64,000 nucleotides of DNA, from positions 1 through 64,000 of the forward strand of contig CAJTKU010000002.1 of NCBI GenBank assembly GCA_910577015.1. The letters run 5' to 3'. Each line of letters starts with the position of its first letter. Position 1 is the first letter of the stretch. The DNA is from an uncultured Lachnospiraceae bacterium (GTDB lineage: Bacteria > Bacillota > Clostridia > Lachnospirales > Lachnospiraceae). The position numbers and the translations under genes were made by a program. Below are positions 33,221 through 42,100 of this stretch, piece by piece. The notes under the pieces were generated by a model. That model was not told where the DNA came from, searched no databases, and saw nothing but the letters and a program-made list of their open reading frames with translations.

Positions 33221-34189
33221 TTACATCATAAATTGGACAACGCAGAAAGCTGCATAAATACATAGCAGGACTATGCCCTGTATGCGTGAAAGCTTCCCGC
33301 GGATAAGGGCGGGGATTGTCAGGAACAGCATGACAAACAGCATGACGGGCACGTCCATGACGAGGGAAGCATTCCGTCCTGCGATGGTGGAACTCTGGGG
33401 AATATCAAAAGGCGAAAGGGACGCCGATATGCCGCTGACAAGCACAAGGTTAAAGAGGTTGGCGCCGATGACGTTGCCCAGCGATAAGGAGCCGTGGCCC
33501 TTTGCAAGGGAGGTAATGGCTGTCACCAGTTCCGGCAGCGATGTGCCGAGCGCAACAAAGGTAAGGGCAATCACGGATTCCGGCACGCCCATTGCCGTTG
33601 CAATCAGGGTACCGTTGTCCACCAGAAGCTTTGCCCCGACGGCAATCAGGGCAGCGCCTGCTATTAGCAGGAAAATGTCCTTAGCCATGGAACCGGCTTT
33701 GGCGGGCGCTTCTGCCATTACAAGTTCTGCCTGCGGGGCGTCCTTCATCTGCATTACGGTGCTGAACATGTACGCTATAAAAATGACAAGTAAGAGAAGA
33801 CCGATTATCCGGCTGAAATGTCCTGTGGTGTAAGCGGTAACCGTATAGAGCGCAGCCGCCAGGAAAAAGTATATCACGGGCGTTTTTAATGTCTTCCTTT
33901 CAATTTTCCCCGGGCGTATGGCAATTGTGATGGCGGCAATCAGCGCTGTGTTGCAGATTATGGAGCCGATGGCGTTGCCGTAAGCGATTTCACCATGTCC
34001 GCTGACAGCGGAGGTGGCTGAAACCATCACTTCAGGCAGGGTGGTGCCTATGGATACGACCGTAGCGCCAATCAGAAGTTCCGGGATATGGAAGCGGTGC
34101 GCAATGCCCGTGGCGCCGTCGACAAACCAGTCGCCCCCTTTTATGAGAAAAATCAGTCCGGCAATAAAGAGCAGAACAGGTATTAACAT
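33221..34189 (-). CDS. CaCA-family sodium/calcium exchanger
   Basis: This 322-residue membrane protein has ten or so membrane segments arranged as two inverted halves. Each half carries an alpha-repeat: VVSIGTTLPEVMVSATSAVS with YGNAIGSIICNTALI, and FVALGTSLPELVTAITSLAK with LGNVIGANLFNLVLVSG. The acidic residues in the TLPE and SLPE motifs bind the cations. This is the YrbG-like bacterial branch, moving Ca2+ or other cations against Na+ or H+. It stands alone, convergent with the toxin-antitoxin pair. Confidence 0.92.
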   Translation of the reverse strand: MLIPVLLFIAGLIFLIKGGDWFVDGATGIAHRFHIPELLIGATVVSIGTTLPEVMVSATSAVSGHGEIAYGNAIGSIICNTALIAAITIAIRPGKIERKTLKTPVIYFFLAAALYTVTAYTTGHFSRIIGLLLLVIFIAYMFSTVMQMKDAPQAELVMAEAPAKAGSMAKDIFLLIAGAALIAVGAKLLVDNGTLIATAMGVPESVIALTFVALGTSLPELVTAITSLAKGHGSLSLGNVIGANLFNLVLVSGISASLSPFDIPQSSTIAGRNASLVMDVPVMLFVMLFLTIPALIRGKLSRIQGIVLLCIYAAFCVVQFMM

Positions 34190-34276
34190 GGATTTCTCCT
34201 CCTTGAATCAGTAAAAATTCTGTGTTACACTAATCTTTATAGCAAATAATAGCACTATTCCGACAGGAAAACAATC

Positions 34277-34966
34277 ATGCAGACAAAAATTATTTTTGAA
34301 GATAAAGACATTATAGTGGTATACAAGCCCGCAGGCATTGCCGTGCAGGGCGCCCGCATCGGGCAGCCGGATGTGGTAAGCGAACTGAAAGGGTATCTGG
34401 CTGCAAAAGAAAAGCAGGCAGGTACCCCCCCCTATCTTGGCATTATCCACAGGCTGGACCAGCCCGTGGAAGGGCTGCTTGTTTTTGCAAAAAGCAGGAA
34501 AGCGGCGGCGGACTTAAGCAGGCAGCTGCAAGACGCCGGATTTCACAAGGAATACCGGGCGGCAGTCTGTGGAATACCCGGGCCGCAGACAAGGGAACTT
34601 GTGGATTATCTCAAAAAAGAAGAAGGGCGGGCCGTCGTATGTGCAGGAGAAGGAAAAAAGGCCATCCTGCATCTGGAAGTCATGCAGACAAAAAAAGCGG
34701 GCGAAGAAAATGTATCCCTTTTATCAGTACATATTGAAACGGGGCGTTTTCATCAAATCCGCGCCCAGCTTTCCCATGCCGGTTTTCCGATTCTGGGCGA
34801 TAAAAAGTATGGGAGCGAAAAAAGTCTTTCTTTATCTGATGCCATGGGGGTTTGCAATGTGGCCCTGAGCGCCGGCAGATTGTTTTTCAGGCATCCTGTT
34901 ACCCATAAAAAACTGGAATATACTTCCACTCCCGTCAATCCTGTATTTTCCATTTTTACTGAATGA
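34277..34966 (+). CDS. RluA-family RNA pseudouridine synthase
   Basis: This 229-residue enzyme has the catalytic-Asp motif GIIHRLDQPVEGLLVFAKS at about residue 55 and the later FHQIRAQLSHAGFPILGDKKYG typical of RluA-type synthases. It isomerises uridine in rRNA or tRNA; the target base is unknown. It is shorter than RluD and lacks an S4 domain. The gene contains an 8-base C run (34425-34432), a possible slippage site, but the frame is intact. Confidence 0.9.
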   Translation: MQTKIIFEDKDIIVVYKPAGIAVQGARIGQPDVVSELKGYLAAKEKQAGTPPYLGIIHRLDQPVEGLLVFAKSRKAAADLSRQLQDAGFHKEYRAAVCGIPGPQTRELVDYLKKEEGRAVVCAGEGKKAILHLEVMQTKKAGEENVSLLSVHIETGRFHQIRAQLSHAGFPILGDKKYGSEKSLSLSDAMGVCNVALSAGRLFFRHPVTHKKLEYTSTPVNPVFSIFTE

Positions 34967-35032
34967 AATTTATATAAAACTTCATACTAATTCCCAAAAG
35001 CGTATAGGCAACAGGTAAAGGAGAGAACCGTC

Positions 35033-36073
35033 ATGCTGGAAAAAAAACGATTTTGGGAAAATAAATATATAGCGCTGCTTCTGATTACGGGAGCGGTCTA
35101 TTTTTTTCTGCGGTATATCAGTCCGCTTCTGACGCCCGCCATCATAGCCGGACTGTTTTTGACATTATGCTATCCGACTTTTGATGATATTCAGAAAAAA
35201 ACCAGAATCAAAAAGCAGTATCTGGCAAGCGGCATCCTGCTTTTGATACTCGGCGTTATGATTGTGCTGGTGTGGTGGGCGGGCTCTTACCTGCTCAGGG
35301 AAATTCCCATATGGATTGAGGGCATAGACGGCGCACAGGAAGGGGTGCATGTCTTTCTGGAGGAGTCCTGTCATAATATGGGGGAATTTCTTGGTGTAAA
35401 CATGGACAAGGTAGGACAGGCTCTGGTGGAGCAGGTGGATATCTTTGTAGAAAATTTTCAGATACAGGTACTACCGAAAATGATAGGGGAATCGTGGACA
35501 TACATCAAGCAGTTTCTATCCATCATTGCCATACTTGCGGTTACCATGATTGCAACGGTGCTGTTTGCCAAGGACTATGATGCCATTCTTTCATGGGTGG
35601 GAGCGCATAAGGAAAGCAGGATGGCGCTTGAGGTTGTCCTGAAGGTAATCCGTTATATAGCCACATTTGTAAAAGCGCAGCTGCTAATCATGCTGTCCAT
35701 CGCAACGGTCTGCGTTATCGGGCTGTTAATTTCCGGAGTGGAGTCAGCGGTAGCGTTTGGCCTTTTGGCAGGATTTTTGGATGCCCTTCCCTTTATCGGA
35801 ACCGGTATTGTCCTGATGCCGCTTGCCGTCTGGCAGCTTTTTTTAGGATACCCTTGGAAAGCGGCTGCCTGCGTGCTGCTCTATGTCATCTGTGCCCTGA
35901 TAAGGGAATTCATGGAGCCTAAACTGATTGGAAAGAAGGTGGGCGTTTACCCGATTGCAATTTTAATTTCTATCTATGCAGGCCTCAAGCTGTTTGGCAT
36001 ATGGGGCATTGTCAAAGGCCCGATTGGACTGGTGTTGATTCAGAAGTGTTATGAGGTCTGTTCCCGCGCTTAA
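35033..36073 (+). CDS. AI-2E family transporter
   Basis: This 346-residue protein has about seven or eight membrane segments and the family's C-terminal signature FGLLAGFLDALPFIGTGI, later MEPKLIGKKVGVYPIAILIS and FGIWGIVKGPIGLV. Members range from the AI-2 exporter TqsA to ion antiporters and sporulation protein YtvI. The presence of luxS in the window does not decide between them. It starts behind AAAGGAGAG and stands alone. Confidence 0.88.
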   Translation: MLEKKRFWENKYIALLLITGAVYFFLRYISPLLTPAIIAGLFLTLCYPTFDDIQKKTRIKKQYLASGILLLILGVMIVLVWWAGSYLLREIPIWIEGIDGAQEGVHVFLEESCHNMGEFLGVNMDKVGQALVEQVDIFVENFQIQVLPKMIGESWTYIKQFLSIIAILAVTMIATVLFAKDYDAILSWVGAHKESRMALEVVLKVIRYIATFVKAQLLIMLSIATVCVIGLLISGVESAVAFGLLAGFLDALPFIGTGIVLMPLAVWQLFLGYPWKAAACVLLYVICALIREFMEPKLIGKKVGVYPIAILISIYAGLKLFGIWGIVKGPIGLVLIQKCYEVCSRA

Positions 36074-36083
36074 GAGTATTATT

Positions 36084-36112
36084 TTGACAAGATAAAAGTT
36101 ATATGATAATAT
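36084..36112 (+). promoter_or_regulatory. Strong sigma-A promoter for the giant prepilin gene
   Basis: TTGACA (36084-36089) is a perfect -35. TAATAT (36107-36112) follows after 17 bases. The start codon is 49 bases further on. Confidence 0.8.
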
Positions 36113-36113
36113 T

Positions 36114-36129
36114 AGTTTAACGTTAAACT
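36114..36129. promoter_or_regulatory. Perfect 16-base palindrome at the transcription start (operator candidate)
   Basis: AGTTTAACGTTAAACT is a perfect inverted repeat with no spacer. It begins two bases after the -10 box and so would cover the start site. A bound repressor there would block initiation. No adjacent regulator gene is evident. Confidence 0.6.
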
Positions 36130-36161
36130 TACGAATTTCAGTATGTTTAGAGGATATTATC

Positions 36162-39100
36162 ATGAACAAAAACAGATTAAGATGTAAGAAAAATTACGGA
36201 AAGATTTCAGGCAACCAAGGTTTTACCCTGATGGAAATGATTATCGTGATAGCCATCATCGCCGTGCTGATAGGCCTCGCGGCGGTGGGCATGAGCGGCT
36301 ATTACAGGACGGCGGACCAGATGAGGCGGGCGGAGGTGGCGGAAACAGCCTTTTACAGTCTACAGAGCCACGTGAATTACCTGGAGCGCCAGGGAAGCCT
36401 TGCGCAGTTCCACGGGCAAATCCTTTCCTACAACCGCACCGTGTACGGACAGGACAACATCTTGAGCGAGGCGCAGAACCGGACCATCATCGAGTTAAAC
36501 TACGGCGGGGAAAATGCAGCCTCCTTCTATGCGGATGAATATTACCCTGACCACAGGGACAGCCGGATAGTCTATATCAGGCTTGACAAAGAACAGGAGG
36601 GCAGGGAGGAAAACCCGGTATACGGTATCCTTGCGGCCTCCCTGCAGGACGAGGGCGTCATGGAGGGCAGTTTCCTCATAGAGTACGACATGTCCACGGG
36701 GGTGGTGAGGGGCGTATTCTACAGCGAGGACGCAGGGACCCTTGCGTACCATTTCGCGGGTGACGCGGCGGCGTCCACCGGGGACGCCACGGACTGCATC
36801 CTGCGTGACGCGGGGAGCCTGTACGGGAAGAGGCAGGGCTTTTACGGTCTGACCTATACGGCGGCGGGATATGCAAAGGAAGTGTATGAAACGGGAAGCC
36901 TGTTCCTGCCCGACAAGCTGGAGCTGGTGAACGGAGACAGGCTGTACCTTACATGGAGGGAGCCCAACACGGAGAACCCGTCGTTTGCGGACGGCGCCTT
37001 CCGGATGGAGGAAATCCGCTACGTCGTCACCCTGTACAACCGGAACAATGAAGTAATTGCGGTATATAACCTGAAAAGGGGTGAAATGTACAGCGACGCG
37101 TCGGGGACGCAGGCAGGCCTGCTGAATTACCTGGATGATTTTGCAGGGCCCATACCCGACAGCCTTTCGGGAAGCACGAAAACGGCAAGGGCAGGGTATG
37201 TGGATTTATCCTACGGGGATTCCCCGGACGGAAGGTCGGGGCAGTATTATTTCATGCTGCTGGAGTGCCTGGACCACCCGTTCCTTAAAAACGGGTATGA
37301 ATTTGAGGGAAGCGACGCCATCCACGCTACGGTATCCATAGCCTACGGCGGGGGGAACCTGCCCGGAGGGGAGGAAAGCGTGGCCTCCAATGAGGAGAGC
37401 GCTTTCTATGCCCATGTGGAGAACGGGGAAGGGGAGGAAGAGTACGGAATCGGGTGCGCAAGGCACCTGTGGAATATCAGGAACGGGTATGACGACGGGG
37501 ACTACCGTCTGGTGGGGGACATTGACTGGGCGGACATAGAGGGGCGTGCAAGGGACATTTCCTTTACCTCCACCCAGTTTGCCGACAGGGAAACCATGGG
37601 ACAGTTTCACAGTTTTACGGGGAATCTGACAGGGGAAAAACCGGAGCAGGAGGTTTCTTTAGGTCTGTATGATTATTATCAGATTCATGGGCTGGTTATC
37701 AGGGAAGAAGGAACCGGCCGTGTGGGTCTTTTTACCATAAACAGGGGTAGTATTTCTAAGATAGTGTTTAGCGAAAGCTGGATAAAAGGGACAACGGAAA
37801 TCGGGACGGCAGCAGGGCTCAACATGGGAAGCATTGAGGATGTGTGCATACTGGAGGGCGCCGTCACCGGGGAAAGCCGTGTAGGCGGCGTGGCCGGAAG
37901 CAACGAGGGGACCATAAGGGGATGTACCGTCACCACGGGGGAACATCTGATAAGCGCGAACCATACGGTCGGCGGGGTGGCGGGCTATGCCTCGGGAGAG
38001 GTTACGGACAGCCGTGCCGCGTGCCGTGTGGAGGCAGTGGCGCCGGAGGGGACGGAAAAGATTTCCACGAGCCTGACGGGGCGTTATGTGGGAGGCGTCA
38101 TCGGCTACCTGAAAGCAGGGGTATCAGCTGAAAACCTCTACAGCGGCGTGCTGCTTGACGCGGAGAGTGGGATGCCCCTTGCGGAAACGGAAGCAGGGCG
38201 GGCAGGCGCCGTCAGGGCCTGTTCCCTTGTGACGGGGATACAGTATGTTGGGGGCGTCATCGGAGACATGGAAAAGGGCGCGGGCACCTATATGAAGCTG
38301 TATAACTATGCGGAACTGGGCGTTACCTATGTGAGCGAGGAGGAAAGGGCGGCACGAAGCGACGCCAACACCCGGATATACCAGTACTTTGGAGGTATCA
38401 CCGGCATGGTACATGAGGGGAACGGTCTTTTGGACTGTGTGAACTATGCGCCGGTGGCCGTGACTTTTGTAAAGGACGGGAAACCCATTGAGGACGACTT
38501 GTATGCCTACATAGATAACTATCCCCAAAACAACTACTATTGGAATCTTCCACGATATATCGGAGGGATTGCAGGCACCAATCAGGGGACGGTAACGGAC
38601 TGTTATTCCCTGTGCGGTGAATATGGAAGCTTTGCCGTGGAAGCGGAGAGCTATTCCAGGGTATTTAAACGCAGTGAGAACTGCTATGTGGGAAGCTATG
38701 TGGGCGGACTGATAGGGAACAATGAGGGTACCCTGCTGTTTACGGCAGACCTCCCCGTAGACGCCATGCAGGTGGTGGTAAAGGCATTTAATCTTTCTTG
38801 CGGAGGTCTGGTGGGAAATGCCGGAAAAGGCATTATCCGGAATGAAAAGGGTCCGTTGAAGGTGCAGGGCGTTGTGGCATTGCAGGGAAACGGAAGACCC
38901 CAGAACAATGCGGAGTACATGGGAGGCATTGTGGGAAGCATCCGGGGCGGCGAGTTTAGCGGCGCCTACATCAACGACGCGTATGTTATGGGAAAGACTG
39001 CTGGCGGCATCACGGGATATCTCGGAAAGGGGATGGCGCTGGAAAACTGCGTCAATACAGGTATTGTGTATGGCAGAGGAAATGAAAACCACAGTATTTC

Positions 39101-42100
39101 ATCAGCAGTAGGAGGCGTTGCGGCGTTTAATTACGGCACTCTGACAAACTGTACGAATGAGGGAACCGTTACCACGGCCAAGGAAGGGATGGATATTCCG
39201 GCCTCTAACGGAACGGAAAACGGTTATGCATATCTGAACGGAAATACAAAAGGCGGCGTCGGCGGCGTGGCAGGCTACAATGCAGGGCTAATAGAAAACT
39301 GCCATAGCAGACTGAATGCAGACGGCAGCAACTATATCGTGGCAAGCGTTCTCTGCCAGACCGGCGGTCTTGTGGGGGTTAATGAAAATAATGGTAAAAC
39401 CTTACTTGGCGTTATCCTGCACGACGGCACGGAAACCGTGGACCTTCCGATTGTGGTAGGGGCTGCAAAAAATATCAATGTTTCCACTCGTGTGGGAGGC
39501 GTTGTGGGCAATGTGAGCGGCTCGCTGGAGCTGAAGGATTTTACCTATACCGGTGAAATAACGGTAAAATATCCCCAGACCCTGCATACCCCCGGCATCG
39601 GCGGCATTGCCGGAAGCATGGGCGTGGGGGCGAGCCTTGAGGGATGTACCATGAGCGGTAAAATTACTACCGGTGCGTCTAACGTGGGCGGTCTTGTTGG
39701 ATATATGACGGGAGGCGTAATTGACGGCGCCGGTAAGGTTACCGAACAGGCGGTGATACAGGGCGGTAATTCGACAGGCGGGATTGTGGGGTACCATCTG
39801 GTTTCAGACGCGTCCTCCCATATAGATATTATGGAAAACGTTGCCACTGTAACCGGCGGAAATAATGTGGGCGGCATAGCGGGATATGTGGGCAAAGGAA
39901 ATACACTGGATTTGAGCAACCGGAGAAACAGCGGCAGCGTGACAGGCATTAATTATGTAGGGGGACTTGCGGGCCAATATATTTTTGGTACGCAGACTGG
40001 GCTTTCAGGCTGTGAAAATATCGGGTATGTAATGGGAACAAGCAGCGTGGGCGGCATCATCGGCCATCTGTCGGCACAGGATTTTACCCCCGTCTATACT
40101 GTGAAAGACATGTTCAATGTCGGGCGGATTGCAGCAAACCAGTCAGGAGCAAAAAATATCGGAGGTATTGTGGGGTATGGCAGGTGCAGCCTTGCCGTTA
40201 CCGGGTGCAGAAATGAGGGTGAAATTGGTCCCATGGAGGAAGGGCAGGAGTGCGCTGCAGATTGTCTGGGGGGAATCGTCGGATATGCGCATCAGATTCT
40301 AACCTTGAAATCCTGCAGCAATGCCGGAAGCGTCATGGGTAGAAGCAGTGTGGGAGGTATGACAGGGGCTTTAGGACAGAAGCAGGATGGCGTGTCTGCT
40401 TTTTGGGACTGTGTAAACGAAGCAGGCGTACAGCTTATGGCATCCAAGTCTTCGGCAGGCGGTATGCTGGGAAGTGCAAACGGTTCCGGTATAATAGAAA
40501 TACAACGGTGTACAAATCGGGGATTTCTGGATGGTCCTTCCTACATAGGCGGTATGGCGGGGTACAGCAATTATTTTGTGCTTCACGTTACAGACTGCCA
40601 TAATTATGGTGAAATCGGCGCGCATTCCGCAGGCAGGTGGACTTTAACGGGGGTTGGCGGCATTATCGGGGCTGCCGGCGGAAACAATGCCATGGAACAG
40701 AGCCTGATAAAGGATTGTATGAACCATGCAAACATTTATGAAGCGGGATATCAAACCTCCAATCCGATGTTGACGGGAGGTATTGGAGGCATTGCCGGAA
40801 GCATCAGCCTGCCGATGACAATACAGGACTGTTCCTATGGCAGTGAAGAAAACAGGTATGCGATTAGTTCTTCCGGAAAGACAGGCTATGTGGGAGGCAT
40901 CGTAGGGTGCAGCGGTTCTGGCTCATGCAGTCTGAAACTGATACACTGTGACAGCTACGCGGATATTTTGTCGTCGGGTGACCTTGCCTGCGCGGGCGGC
41001 CTTATCGGCCGGGCGCAAGGAGCTGTTCTGATTGGCGAAGAGGGCAACGAAGAAAGCTTTTGTCATTCCTATGGAAAAATTGATGCCAGAGGCAAGGTGA
41101 TTGATACGGGCGGTCTGGTGGGCTATTTTGACTATGACAGCATCGCCATCTACGGAAGCCGCCGCTTTGGAACAATCGGAGAAGGTGCAATAGACATAAG
41201 CAGAACCGGTGGTCTTATCGGCACGGCCGGTAATACCAGGGACGGGGAAGTAATCATCAAGGACTGTACACAGTACGGTCAGGTTTACCATGCGAAACAA
41301 TGGGTGGGCGGTTTTGTGGGCCAACACTCGAGGGTGTCCCTTATATTGGAAAACTGTGCAAACGGCGTGGAAGACAAGGAAGGAAGCGGTTATATTTATA
41401 CAGTGAACGGTGCTGTCAGTGTGGGAGGCTTTATCGGCAGCAGTAACTCATCCGTGGCGCTGTATGCCTGCAATAACCATGGAGACATCGTCATAGATAA
41501 AAAGGCGTCCTATGTGGGAGGTTTTATCGGTGCGGGCAGTATGAAAGGAGTCATCGGCGACGAGGCGGATGAAGGCCGGGCGTGTTTTAATTACGGCGAC
41601 ATTCGGGGTGAAGGCGCCAGCGTTGCCTATCTGGGCGGCATCGTAGGGTGTCTTTACAAAAGCGGGGAACTGCACGTTTTTTATGCGGAGAACCATGGCA
41701 GTATCGGGGCTGATATGAGCCTTGCCAACTGGGCGGGAGGCATTATCGGCGCAACTGAGCTTAGTTCAGCGGGCTCCTTGGGCGAATTGGTGGCGTGTGC
41801 CAACCATGGCGTTATTGGCGGTGAAGGAAGGCTTGAAGGCGCCGGCGGCATTGTGGGCCGCTCCGGCGGTTTAATCCTTGGAAGGCAGAACGAGGAGGAT
41901 TCCGGCTGCATTAACTATGGTATGCTTTACGGAGAAAGCGGCGAATATATGCTTGGAGGCATTATCGGGCAGATAAATTATGGCGATAGTGAAGTTTATT
42001 ACTGTAAAAACCATGGGGATGTGGCAAAAGGCAATGGAAGCCAATGCTCTACAATCGGGGGTATTTTGGGACAGGGTCTTAATATCAGCAGGGCTCTCCT

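Noticed and set aside
34425..34432. Run of eight C in the pseudouridine synthase gene as a phase-variation switch
   Set aside because: The frame is intact and the run encodes ordinary residues; a single sequence gives no evidence of variation.
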